This document shows positions 47,942 to 60,157 of a DNA stretch of 64,000 nt, piece after piece. The notes below the pieces were generated by a model. That model had not been told where the DNA came from and ran no database searches. It worked only from the letters and a program-made list of their open reading frames with translations. The translations under genes were made by a program, and so were the position numbers. Source of the DNA: Lantana camara (taxonomy: Eukaryota > Streptophyta > Magnoliopsida > Lamiales > Verbenaceae); the NCBI GenBank assembly GCA_037501455.1, contig CM074863.1, positions 7,250,001-7,314,000 of the forward strand, in the 5' to 3' direction. Positions within the stretch are counted from its first letter, which is position 1, and each line of letters opens with the position of its first letter.

Positions 47942-50900
47942 TGTTGGAAAACATGACAGAGTTGAGCAACAGAAGTTTAAAATTTTTCAAAAGTTTAATC
48001 ATTGTCTTGCAATTCTCCTATCGTATAGTAGGGTGTTTTAGAAACTTACAAAGGCAGAAGCTTTCTAGTGATGTCGTTACTGCCTAACGAACACCCTTCA
48101 AGCGAAATCCCTCGAACGACTTTCGAATTAGACTCCAAATTAGAAGCCCTCCAAAGCGTATTAAGCGAGTGAGAATGCTAGTTCTATGACTTGTGTTTGT
48201 CTAGGATTTACTTTGAAAACTTTTCTTTTTGGATTCTCAAAAAATTAACACTTCTTGAGTGTTGGTCTAAAGAATAAGAGAAGCACCACTCCTAGTATAT
48301 ATACTGGGTTGGTTCGAAAATCCCTAGGGTTTCTTAAACCTAGTGGACTTTGTTTTCTTACTCACTAATCAACTAATTAATTACTAATTTAATTGGAAGA
48401 ATAAGTTCCCAACTTATTCTCCAAGTCTTGCAAGAATAGTCTTGTCTCTCCTACAATAGGTGTTGGGAATAGTGCCCTAAAAATTCAATTTGTTGAATTA
48501 ATTAAACTGAATTTACAGCAAGTTATGAGTATTTCACATATTAATAATTAATGACGTGTGATGATATTCTTATATGAAATGTGTTTCATAGGAAAAGACT
48601 TTGAATACCGAAATCACGTGTCATTAAAGTTCTAGTCGGTAAGATAAGAATATGTTCTTATCAAGACTATAACGTGGTTATATAAAATGATTAGTCTTTC
48701 GTCATAGGGAATGGTGATTCCAATTATAACACGTTGATGATTTTCAATAGGATTGGAAACATCGAAATGGACCACTGAGATTGTTCATTTTATACTGTTA
48801 TCTAAAAATGAATAAAATCTCAGGAAGCATTGTACTCTTAATCCTGATAATATTTCAGGCTTCAGCTTTAGACATGTAGTGTTAGTCACTGTAACATACT
48901 TGAAGTGAGGTCTCGGTAAAGGGTGGCCAAAACACTTTGTATGATTCGGTGACAACATGAAATGTGCTAAAGAGTTATATTGATCGAGGAATCTGTGGCC
49001 TTGCTGGAAGGTAAAAGATATCCTTGAAATAGATTTGCAAAAGTTCGAATTAAGACTTTGGCCAAAGCACTTCGTGTGATACCTCAATTTGAACTTAAGA
49101 CAAATCAATAAATTTCAAATTAGAGATGAAAAATAAATGATAGTAGTTGCAATTTATTTTTCATGGATATCAACACGGAGGAGTAAAATGCGAAATTATT
49201 CTAGATCGAGAAATTCGTGAATAATTTAATTAATTTTAGAGTGCAACAATATTTATTTAGTGGAATTAAATATTGTTAAACGGTAATTAATTACTATCAT
49301 GAGATGATAATATATTAACCCGTTTGGAGCTAAAATTAATTAGTCCTGCAGGTCCCCCTGCAAGCCCCAAATTGAAAAACCCGAAGAGAAAATATTAAAA
49401 GGAGAAAGAGAAATAAATTTTCAAAGTGTTTGAAAATAGCCAAGGAATTTATTTTAAGAAAATAAATTGAAGTTCCAAAGAGTTGGAAATGCCCGGAATT
49501 TTATTTTGGAGAAAATAAAATTTTAAATTTAAAAAAAAAAAAAAATGCTGACGTGGTAGGTGACGTGGCACTGACGTGTCACGCCACGTCAGCAGAGCTG
49601 GCCCCAGGTGGCGCTGACTGGGCACCACGTGGAAGGCTCAGATTGAGCCGCGTCACCGTGTACCAGTGACCCGGATCAAGTTGACTGCATAGTCAACGGG
49701 TCGAGAAAACCGGGTTGGATACCGGGTCAACGGGTCGGGTCAGCGAAGCGGGTCAAAGGGTAGGGCCGGGTCAAACCAGACATGTGGCAGAATATGGAAT
49801 GGCCACGTGTCGAACCGGACCAAGAGCCAGAACCCTAGAACCGCGTGTGTTTCACACGCGCCACCTTCAGGCGGCGCGTGTGGGCGCGTTCTCGGCGGTG
49901 TTAGACTCGTGGTGGTGAGAGCTACGACATGGCCACCTCGGTTTTCGTGTCCAGGTTGGCTACGCAAGTAGGATGTGAAATTACCATTTTGCCCTCGGTT
50001 TTTCCCCTATAAATAGGGGTCTTGGCCCTTCATTTTTCATATCCAACTTTGGGAGGTGGTTTTGGCTGAGTCTAAGCTTTGAAACCATATCCCTTTTCTC
50101 CTAGTTAATTCCAATTTATTTTGGAATTAATATTAATTAGGTGTTTATATAAAACACCTAATTTCGGGAGATTAAACCCTGAAGAGGGTTTCCTAGTTTA
50201 AAGTTTTATTTTCTCTAAGTATTTAGAGAAATATTTTCGGAGCCCACACTCCGAGGGTGTCTCTGGGGTTATTGCAGGGAATCTCTCCCGGTTTCACGAG
50301 GAGATTGGGTATCGGATTCACGGGAGGTGAATTAAGGAGCTGGAAAAATGCCGTTAGATAGCCATGATTGCAGTACGGTAATAGTTTTCAGTTATTTTAT
50401 TTTAAGCATGATAAATTATGTGCTCTTAAGTGTTAATTGCATGTTAGATATTTATCTGCTTAAGTGATTTAAAATTTATTATCAATTGCATGTATATACT
50501 TGAGTAGATCCGGCTAGTCTTCCGCCATTTTATTAAAATGTTTTAGAAATACTTTAATACTTGTATTATAATAAAAATTTTAAAATGTGGTCACGGACCG
50601 CTACTGTTCTGGGCCCCACGTCCCAGCAATAGGAAGTTGGACTTTTCAACTTTCCCAAAGTTAAAAGTCAAGATTCAATAAATAAATTAATTCCCAATTA
50701 ATTATTTATTGGGTTAAGTTTATTTGAGAATAGTCTTAACAATTAATTCAAAATTAATTAAAAGACTAAAATTAATTAATTATAATTTAATTAATTAATT
50801 CTAGAAAAGAATTCGCATATGTGAAATAAATCACACGCGTGAAGCCACGTGTGCGTGACACGTGGCAGCCACATGTACATGACACATGACAGCAGTCACG

Positions 50901-52076
50901 TTTTATGCCTCGTTTCGATCAACTATTTTGACCATTCGTTAATCATATTAACATCCTACCATAATCCTCGTATTCTGGCATTTGTGTGTGACCCTTTAGG
51001 TTTATTACTCGATTAGCAGTGACAGTAATTAATTAATTCCCTAATTAATTAATCACTTCACAGATCACACGATCGTGATTTAGCAATGGGTGTGTGCCCC
51101 CTAGCCGAATAACGAAATGAATCGAATAACCTTTCAGTCAATGACAATCTGAGAAATACGATCCTCCTACAACTCCATCTCTCAATCAAGAACACACGAG
51201 AATATTCTCAGAGCCTAAATATTCTTGATCTTTAAAGTTAAGTTCGTTTCATATCCATTTAGATCTCAATCCAAAAAAATCTCATTTTCTTGATGTCTTG
51301 ATCTTTTATCCACCTTGGCCAAGGGTTTAATGTATAATGGACTAGGAACTACTCAATGAGTAAGAGATCATTCTTGTTCTTAACAAGTGTAGGTCCTTTA
51401 TCGATTCTACTAATTCTACATATGCCACTTGTGTAATCCCAACATAGGCCGTGGTTCAGGTGTCTATATGGCAACACCCTTTTGGGCCTATATCAAAGAT
51501 TACAGAGTTATAAGCTCATATGAGACATTACAGAATCTCAAGTCTAAGGATTAATGAATCACGTCATTGGCCTGTGGGATATTTCCTAATCTAAAAGTTC
51601 CTGGAAATTTCATTTCCCATTTATGAATGTTCTTACGCGGGACATCTCAGTGATGAAGTTCTTGTAGCAATCACCCTTATGTATTATGAACGCATCAACG
51701 TATGCACTTATCACTCCATGAAACTGAGTTATCTTTCAAAAGGACATAATCACATAAGCAAGTCTCAGCAGAGTCAAGGTCGACACTCCCATTGTCTATC
51801 GGACTCATCGACTTTGAGAAGTTTCTAATCCTCGCCTATGGAGCTAAGAACTTGTTTCATGTGCCGTTCCCATAACGACAAAGTTCTTAATGGCCTCATC
51901 AGAATAGGGGAGTTTAGTACATGCAAAATACAGTCAAACCCAAACAGTCATAAATAAGCACATAAAGAAGTGATTGCTTATGAACAAAACCATTTCGTTT
52001 ATTATTCAAAAACTGTTTGTGATTTTACAAAGAAATAGTAAAGCAAACATCTGTTTTAAGGTCACTATTCCTAACA
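47942..52076 (-). mobile_element. Outer solo LTR, unit 3
   Basis: Same insertion as 11018-15118, ttctt on both sides, carrying the nested LTR 48461-50628. Confidence 0.85.
48461..50628 (+). mobile_element. Inner solo LTR, unit 3 (with 33 bp kept)
   Basis: Same nested insertion as in units 1 and 2, with atagg duplications at 48456-48460 and 50629-50633. Around 49845-49885 it has an extra 33 bp lying between two gcgtgtg motifs, which units 1 and 2 have lost, probably by slippage between those short repeats. Confidence 0.85.
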
Positions 52077-52089
52077 TTCTTTCCCAACC

Positions 52090-54751
52090 TGTAACACCCC
52101 GACTCACAGTCGGTACAGGTAAATTATGTGATTTACTATTATTTGCGTTTTAGATTATTTGTATAGAACTATTTTGAATTATTTGAACTTATATGAATTA
52201 TGTGAATTAATGTTGTACGTGATTTATTCGTTTTAATTTGAGTTGGCCTTATTTGAACCCGTATTTGTTAAACCGAACCAACTTGAACCGGAAACCTTGA
52301 ACCGAACCCGTGAACCGAACCGATCCAGCCTTAAAGGCTGAACCATTCTTTCCTTCTCTCATTCTTCACGTTATTTCCAGCTCCACCAAGCCAAGAGAGA
52401 GCTTAAACCCCAAGTTTATCATTCCAACTTCCCAAGCCAATATCTCTCTCGTTTCTTCGTCTTTTCTCGAACTTAGGTATGTTTCGGAATCCCCTCGTCG
52501 TGCTTTTCGTTTCCATGGTTTAATTTCTGAGTTTGGAGTGAGTTTGGTGTGCCTTTGCTTCCCTACGTGAATAGTAAGGGTTTAGCTATTTATGTGAATA
52601 CTTGCTCTTTGCTTGTTGTACTTGATCCCTAGCTTCTTATATGAGTTATATAGGTTATATATGTTGTATTTATTGCATTTAAACCTTGGTTGGTTGAGTA
52701 TTTATGAATGATCATGATTTTTGCTAGGATTTTTCATTCCCTTGATCATGCATTTTAATTCCGTTTTCTTGAGTTATTTGAGTGTTTATATGTCAAGCAC
52801 GATTTATTTGATTTGTTTGTGCATTTTGAGAGGTTGTGGCAACTTTAAGGATTGAATTTTGGCCATTTTTGGCAAATTTTCGAACTTCCCCTGTTTTCTG
52901 TAATAAAATTCTGTTCCAGACTTCGAACCAGGCCGGAACGGCCGTTCCCGCCCCAGTTTTAAACTGGGAACGACCGTTCCCAGGCCTTTACTGTTCATGA
53001 CCGAGAGTGGGAACGACCGTTCCCAGTTTGTACTGGGAACGGGAACGGCCGTTCCCATGCCCAAAACCCGTTCTACTGGATCAAATCCGCGGGGGTGGAT
53101 TTTTCCTTTGAAAAAATCCGCGGGGGTGGATTTGAGGCAGTAGCTCTGGAAAAATCCATGGGGGTGGATTTTTCCCCTTTGGAAAAATCCATGGGGGTGG
53201 ATTTTTCCCTTTGGAGAATTCAAGACCTAGAAGCTGCCACTGCTTCTCTTTACCTTATTTATGCATTTGTATGACTTTAAATGCTTTTCTTTTGCATGTT
53301 AATTGTTATAATTTGATTGATATTGCATAATAAATTGTAAATGAATATGTTGAACTATGATTTGTGACATTTTATTTATGAACATGGATCATGCATTTTG
53401 CCGAGCGTCTTCTTTGGTTCATATAGAGTCTAAGTCTTGGGCTCTCGTGTTTTCTTTTCAGAGGAGGTTCCAGTTGACGAGCCCGAGGCGTAGCTTGTTC
53501 ACGTCTGCTCGATTTTGGTCACGCACAAGGTGAGGTTTAGGACTTTTATTTAGCTAATCGACCTAAAGCCTTATGTGATGTTTTCAGGCCGTGCATGTGA
53601 CTATATATTATATATATAGATATGTACGTGTTGATTAGAATACGTTTATGATCTTGTGAACAACTTTGTTTTGGGAAAAGATATTAAATAAGCCTATGTA
53701 AGCTATGTTTTGGAAAAGACTTTACAATCCTGTTAGCGAGATCGCCATGAAAGATTTGGCATTTATTATGATCTGATTTGTATGTGTGGATCCAAGGAGC
53801 TACGGGTAAGGAACCCTCGGGACGGTTTGGGCCGTCGAGGTTCGGCCTGTGCGTAGTCTCCACCCGATATATCACACGCGACCCCTGGGAGTTTGGGAAG
53901 GTGTGATATTTCGATGCCTTCGGCGTAAAAACCGGGGAGGGCACGATGTGGGCTCGCTACCCCTCGTGAGTCTGTATATGTTTGGATGGGTAGGGCCGCC
54001 GGTGGCTCTTCCATCATTGGTGTAGAGGAGTATGTATGATTTCTGTTTTGTTTGTTCTGAGGAGTAAAGGTTGGAAGCTCGTTCTCGCCGAGCATTATGT
54101 TTTGTATGTATGTTGAGAAGTATGAATCGGGATAGTGTTTATAAAATGTTTTAACGTATATGTATTTGTTTTGGAAAAGTTTTAGTTTGTAAAACCTATT
54201 CCGGTTCATACTCTCACCCTTTGCTTTGTGCTCTGCTCTATATTTATTTAGGGTGTGGGTGTGCGTTAGCCCCCTCACTCAGTCAGTTGACTGACTCCTC
54301 GTTTACTCTTTTAGTTGCAGGTTTTTGGGAGCGTGAGCTAGGCGGAGAAGTGTGTCTTCCTTTTGCACTTGTCAGTCTAGGTCTCGTTAGGTGCATTTAC
54401 ATACTTGCACTTTATTATTTTGTAGTTGTACAGCCTGGATTTGTATATACCTACTGATTATTTTGTTCGAGCCGGGATGGCTTTTGTACGTGACGTGTTG
54501 GTACTTATATGTAAATACTGTATGGATAGGTGTGAGTTGGTATCTATATATATATCTGTGATGGTTTTTGTTTGTTGCTTTTATTTATTCGCTTCCGCGC
54601 ACTCTGTTTCCGTTTGGTCTAGCTCCGCCTAGCCTAGTGTGTGTGTTTGGTCTCCCGTTCGCTATGATTCGGATTCGGGTACGGACATTCCATTTCGTAT
54701 TCGGGTTCGGATTATGGTGCGGGGGATGTGGCCCTACGTGTGGGTGCTACA
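52090..54751 (+). mobile_element. Solo LTR specific to unit 3 (2.66 kb), Ty3/gypsy-like
   Basis: It starts TGTAACACCCCGACTC and ends GGGTGCTACA, with target duplication caacc at 52085-52089 and 54752-54756. The empty site (cccaaccgacctagg) is seen in units 1 and 2. The TGTAACACCCCG start is common in plant Ty3/gypsy LTRs. The interior has palindromic and tandem motifs at 52934-53215. No internal region or coding domain is seen; the 139- and 170-codon frames on the - strand are not recognisable proteins. Confidence 0.8.
52934..53215. repeat. Palindromic and tandem motifs inside the unit 3 solo LTR
   Basis: First, the dyad ggaacggccgttcc or gggaacgaccgttccca occurs about four times (52934-53056). 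Then aaaatccgcgggggtggatt or aaatccatgggggtggattt occurs about four times (53083-53215); each holds an inverted ATCC...GGAT. Confidence 0.8.
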
Positions 54752-54886
54752 CAACCGACCTAGGATTCCAGATCATTTCGCAACAAGCCGAACTGATCCC
54801 CCGAGCTCATTTGTCGCTTTTGGCTTTATCCACGTAATGGTTGAATCTTGGACTGGATGGAAGGACCCCATTATTTAATTATTTTT

Positions 54887-54984
54887 GTTTAAAAAACAAT
54901 GTATATGTTTTTCCATAATATTCAGCAACAATGTTCTGTTTTGTTTTAAATTCATGTTGGTGTGCTCTGTTTTTCTTCAATTCA
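54887..54984 (+). repeat. Decayed direct SDR promoter copy, unit 3
   Basis: Equivalent to 15262-15359. Confidence 0.8.
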
Positions 54985-54994
54985 ATTACGATTA

Positions 54995-55661
54995 TTTTTT
55001 TTTCTTTTTTTTGACAACCAAATCCCTGAAAGGGGAATATTATAGCAAAACATGAAGAACAATAAAAAGAATACAAGAAGCAACGACAGAAAAATTAACG
55101 CATGCCGAAGCCGCAATTCCAACAGATTTGTGAGCTATTATATTAGCATCATATTTAGTAAAAGAAAAGGACTCTTTGAAGATTGATCCTCTCAAGTTGA
55201 TCTCGATCTGCTGCGGCTGTAGTTCCACAGTCGCTTTTTCTCCGAATTGAGCACAAATAGCTGGGCCTACAACAGATAACTCGGCCAGAAAATTTCCCGG
55301 ATAAACACAGGAAAAGATAAAAGTAAACTTCCAAACGGAAAGGACAAAACTTCCATACGGAAGGGACGAAACTTCCATACGAAAGGGATAAAACTTCCAT
55401 ACGGAAGAAACGAAAGAAAACATACCAAAAAGAAAAAAACAGATAAAGAAATCGTCTGTGAACAGATAAATCCACTAGATCTGGGAGGATGCCAGAAACT
55501 TACCGTAGATCCGTGAGAGTGACAAGAGGATCCCAACGGACGGAATAGAATGGAGTAAAATAGAACAGATTTGGGTCGATCCGACGGTGGAACTGTGTTC
55601 TTTACCACCGGATCGGAATTGAGATGGAAGTTTTTGCCTTGTTTAGAGAGAGAACTCGTGT
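54995..55661 (-). mobile_element. L1-type retroposon B, unit 3
   Basis: Same insertion as in units 1 and 2; attacgatta duplications at 54985-54994 and 55662-55671. Confidence 0.7.
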
Positions 55662-55887
55662 ATTACGATTAATTTTAAAACAGAAAAACATTTTCTTTTT
55701 CAGCATTAAACTAAAAAGAAAAAATCTTGACTTGAGTTATTTTTGTGGTTAAAGAAAAAAAAACTGCATCAAATATCCCACCTATTCAAAAGTGTGTATT
55801 GAATCTGAATATAAGTAGATATAGTATAGGTGTCAAAAAAAAAAAAAAAAATAGATATAGTATAGGCCTTAGAGTAAGTTTACTATG

Positions 55888-55922
55888 CCTAAGCCTAAGC
55901 CTAAGCCTAAGCCTAAGCCTAA
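55888..55922. repeat. (CCTAAG)n microsatellite, expanded in unit 3
   Basis: About six hexamers here against two to three at 16263-16279 and 33662-33678. It is not the plant telomere heptamer CCCTAAA. Confidence 0.8.
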
Positions 55923-56027
55923 CCTTTGACATTGGAAAAGAAATAGTAAATTTTGGCTATATTACTTATTAGCCGTGCCTATCATTTAGTTCGATTATTA
56001 AACAGGTAGGAAAATGACCAATTTTTT

Positions 56028-56908
56028 AAAAGGACCAAATATCCCTAATACTTATTCAAAACCCCCCAATTCAATTTTTATACATTTATAATCCCTAATA
56101 CACAAATTTTTTTTTCTAAACCCCCCAATCACCTAAAAAGTCTACTTTACCCCTATTTTTTTATTCTTTCCACTCCATTTTTACTTTTTCCACACCATCA
56201 TCTTCTTCCTCAAAAAATTCGCTGGAGCTCCGCCACCGCGGCGGTCCGGTGGTCCAAAAAATTCACTGGGGACGTATTCCTCGTCCTCGTTCCATATCTT
56301 CGGTTAGTTTTTCAAAATTCGAAGCCATTTGTCCCCAATTTAAAATCTAAAAATTTTAGATCTAAAAAAGAAATGACGATAACTCTCAAATCGTTTGATG
56401 GAAATCGAATCTGTTCCTTGCAATATGCTTATCATATCGAGAACTTCAAGATCCATACCATTTTCATCGGAAAATATCGCCGGACGAAAAACCCATTTTC
56501 TATTGAAATTTGCAGGTTTTCGGCGGGCCTCCCGGCGCCATCTCCGGCCATTTTCAATAGACGTGGTTGGTACCAATGAAGTCGCGACGTCAAAATGAGT
56601 TAAAACACGTAGTCCCGTCTCCGGAAAGTGGGCGGAGACGGTGGCGGTGCCGCCGTAGGTGAACCTGCGGGTTCAACAGAAAAAAGAGGAAGAAGAAAGG
56701 ATAAAAAAAAAAGGAAAAAGAAAAAGAAAAAAGGGAAGAAAAAAAAAAGGGTATTGGGGGTAATTTTTCAAATTTTATTAAGGGTATTTTAGTCTTTTTA
56801 CGCGAAATAGGGGGTTTAGAAAAACTTTTATGAATATTTGATCCTTAAAACATATAAAAAACCAATTGGGGGGTTTAGGAAAAGTGTTGTGGTATACTAG
56901 GGACCTTT
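56028..56908. mobile_element. MULE-like element, unit 3
   Basis: Equivalent to 16385-17267; the small MITE-like hairpin follows at 56949-57064. Confidence 0.45.
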
Positions 56909-57308
56909 CATTAATTCTTCGAAATAACTATTTACCTCAATACTTTGTCAGTGCACCCACCACTTTTTTATTCAAAAAAAATGAATGAAAAATCAAAAAT
57001 CAAAAATCAAAAATAAAAAAAAAATATTTTTTTCTCAATTTAAAAAATAGTGGGTGCATGCACCGGGGTTTCCCCAATTATAGAGGTAATAAATTGTTTC
57101 TTTCTATTTTGCCACTTATTGGTTTTTAAATCTATGAAATAACCTGGGGGCATTTAGTGTAATTTGCCTCAAAAAATTAGGGGCAAAATAAAAATTAATT
57201 TTGCTTCTTTTCAAAAATACTGGTTATTTAGCAAATAGTCCTTGGAGTTGCTAAATACAATGATAATTTCAAACATTTTCTAAGGCCCTTGCTTTTACAC
57301 AAAGATTT

Positions 57309-58155
57309 TGATGAGACCTAAAATCACGCTCGAATCAGAGCCGTCCACATGTCAGCACATCGCTGGCTAAGGCCAAGACGCTCGCATTGATGGGCTCGTG
57401 AGCCTTCCCAACCCACTCATTTGCCAGCTAATATAAACCGTCAAGCCTCGGACGACAATTCAGGTAAAGGGCCAGAACCGACGAGTTTGACGCTCGCATC
57501 TCGGCCCTCAGGGTTACCCTTCTCAGGGAAGCACCCACATGGGGGTTCCCATTAATGACGCTCGGGATTTTGGCGCTCAAGGGTCATCTATCATGGGGAG
57601 TCCATCTGTGGATTGTTCGAGCGTCACCAACGCTCGGGAATGACCCTACTTCTCATGCAACGGATCCTAGCCTTCACAAGTGGGTTTTGGTCCATCATCC
57701 CGCGCGACCCTCGCCAACAACCTCTGACACAAAGGTGGTGCGCACCATTGTACCTGACACGCCGCCTCCTTTGCAGAAACGTCACTCTCACACCCTCACA
57801 GGCTGCCACGTGTTAGGGCAACACAGGTTTGGGACCACACGGTCAATTTACCCATTTACCCTCACCCCTAACATATAAATAAGGGGAGAACACATGCATT
57901 CTGCCCCAAGTCATCATCTGCATAAAAACCGCACACATTGTTCTGGGCATTTTCCACTGATCTTCTCAAGCTTTTCATTCACCACAGTAACACTACCCTT
58001 GTAGCTTGCACTCTTGGTGTTATCCTAGCTGGAAGAACCCACGCTTAAGAGGAAACTCAGATCCTGAGGCTCTCACGCCTGTGATGGTCTTCCTTTCTAC
58101 ATACAAATTCTAAAGTGATTGGTGTTTAAATCCCCTACAAGTTTCTGCACCATCA
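57309..58155 (+). mobile_element. 847-bp solo LTR, unit 3
   Basis: Same insertion as 17668-18514, flanked by gattt on both sides. Confidence 0.75.
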
Positions 58156-58329
58156 GATTTTTTATTTTTTTTATTACACCCCAAATGAGATTCGAATTTG
58201 AATTGTTATTGTGAAGAAAATCATTTGAATCAACCCGATTGCCACTTTTATACAAAGACACGAACAAATTAATGTAAACACTAATTAAGGGGTAATAAAT
58301 TGCTAACACCCCTTTTATTGGGTGAATTT

Positions 58330-58646
58330 CTAAAATTGGTATATATTTTTTGGGATAGTGTACTTTTGGTGTATTTTTTGGGTGTATTGTAATTTTGGGG
58401 TTTTTTGCTTTTTGGAAAAACGGAATCATTGTAATGAATAGTGATTCCGTTTTTTTTAAAAGAGCGGATTTAACAAAAAATTTATGATTGCAACGTACAC
58501 ACTCATAATTTTTTTTTGTTAAATCCGTTTTTAAAAAAGCGGAATCACTATTCATTACGGTGATTCAGCTTTTCTAAAAAACAGAAAATCCCAAAATTAC
58601 AAGACACCAAAAGTACAATATCAAAAAATAAACACACCTAAACTAG
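58330..58646. mobile_element. Foldback MITE, unit 3
   Basis: Equivalent to 18689-19005; the arms are conserved. Confidence 0.8.
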
Positions 58647-58809
58647 AAAAAAAAACCTTTTAATGCAAAGTAAATGGATTCTTAATGTAGAGATTTTTAT
58701 TTTTTTTTGGCCTTTTAACTCACATACATTCAAGTGGGATTCGAACTCAGACCTTGTCATGGAGAATGAACCCATTAGCCGGGGATTGATGCAAATGGTT
58801 AATTAATTG

Positions 58810-58953
58810 GCTGCCATGATGATGCTGAGGAGTTGTGTATGAAGAAATGCAAAGAAAGGTCATTGCATTATATTGGCGAAGCATTAATTAGCATTTATCT
58901 AACTTTTTTCCTTTTTTCCGTTCAACTTAATTAATTGGTGAGAAAAAGTCTGT
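58810..58953 (-). repeat. Inverted SDR promoter relic before copy 4
   Basis: Equivalent to 19169-19312. It differs by single bases, for example ttcaacttaatt here against ttgaacttaatt; this version is closer to the true promoter. Confidence 0.85.
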
Positions 58954-58957
58954 CATG

Positions 58958-59591
58958 GATAATATCACATAAAATCATATGAATTTTTTTTTTTTTGAAA
59001 GGAGAAATCACATGAATATTTATCTCTTTATATTTTTATTTTCAAAGAGATAATATCATACAAGACTTGAATTTGATTGGTCGGTGTGATGCAATACGTC
59101 ACGTGTCGCCATATGACTTGTCTTGGCTTTCTTTGACTGCAAGACTTGATTTAATTGATCGAAACATATCACGTTGACACATGTCATCATTTGATTTGTT
59201 GATAAAATAAAACATTATAATATCAATTAAATTTAGCTATTTAATTTCGAAATTAAATTTAAGATAATTTCAAAATATTAAATAATAAATCAAATTAATA
59301 ATATAAAATTTATTTATCCGTCTACGATACTAATTAATTGTTCTCATCTGAAAAACAATTTAAATGTTTTTCCCTAAAATTCAGCACAAAGTATATCCAT
59401 GTCCTGTTTTGTTTTAAATCCATGTTGATGTGCTCTGTTTCTCTGTTTTTCTTGAAGTCATTTTCATTCACAGACTTTTTCTGACAAATTAATTAAGTTG
59501 AACGGAAAAAAATTAGATAAATATTAATGCTTCACCTTATATAATGCAATAACCACTGTTTGCATTTCTTCATACACAACTCAGCATCATC
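58958..59591 (+). promoter_or_regulatory. SDR copy 4 promoter and 5' leader
   Basis: TATATAA at 59538-59544. Upstream sequence as in copies 1 and 2, with a single W-box-like TTTGACT. Confidence 0.6.
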
Positions 59592-60157
59592 ATGGCAGCA
59601 GCAGGAGCTTCATTGGTTTCTTCTTTCACCAGAAGGTAACCAAAACCTTTTATCTAAATTTTTGCAGTGTGGATTCCATTTTCAATACACTAATCAGACT
59701 TATTTTTGTCTTTTGATAAAAGACTTGAAGGAAAAGTAGCCCTAATAACAGGTGGAGCAAGTGGCATAGGAGAATGCACAGCAAGACTTTTTTCCAAACA
59801 TGGAGCCAAAGTTGTCATTGTTGATATCCAAGACGAACTAGGCCATTCTGTAATTGACTCAATTGGCCCCTCTAATTCAACCTACATCCGTTGTGACGTC
59901 ACAAACGAAGACCATGTTAGGAACGCAGTTGATCAAACCGTTTCTATGTATGGAAAACTTGACATCATGTACAACAATGCGGCGACTATTAATCCTCTCA
60001 AACCCCGAATTATAGACAATGAGATAGCAGATTTGCAACGCGTTTTAGATGTCAACGTAGCCGGTGTTTTCCTAGGCATGAAGCACGCGGCCCGTGTCAT
60101 GATCCCACGTCGAAGTGGGAGCATTATCTCGACCACGAGCATTATGTCGGTGATAGG
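58958..60157 (+). repeat. Terminal partial array unit (1.2 kb, SDR 5' half)
   Basis: Near identity to the other units begins at the same left junction and stops inside SDR exon 2, just after gtcggtgatagg. Beyond this the gene continues as a diverged paralogue and the spacer of the array is absent. This is the right edge of the array. Confidence 0.9.

Larger units (their letters stand above)
36716..58957 (+). repeat. Tandem array unit 3 (22.2 kb, with two extra solo LTRs)
   Basis: This has the same order of elements as units 1 and 2. It is about 4.8 kb longer because of solo LTRs at 44843-46774 and 52090-54751 with their 5-bp target duplications, plus 174 bp at 43864-44037 and 33 bp near 49850 absent from the others. 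The lengths add up to the observed difference within a few bases. Confidence 0.95.

Noticed and set aside
52804..53223. 139-codon frame with repeated KIHPHGFFQ-like units on the - strand
   Set aside because: It is produced by the tandem G-rich motif in the solo LTR; there is no domain or codon pattern of a real gene.
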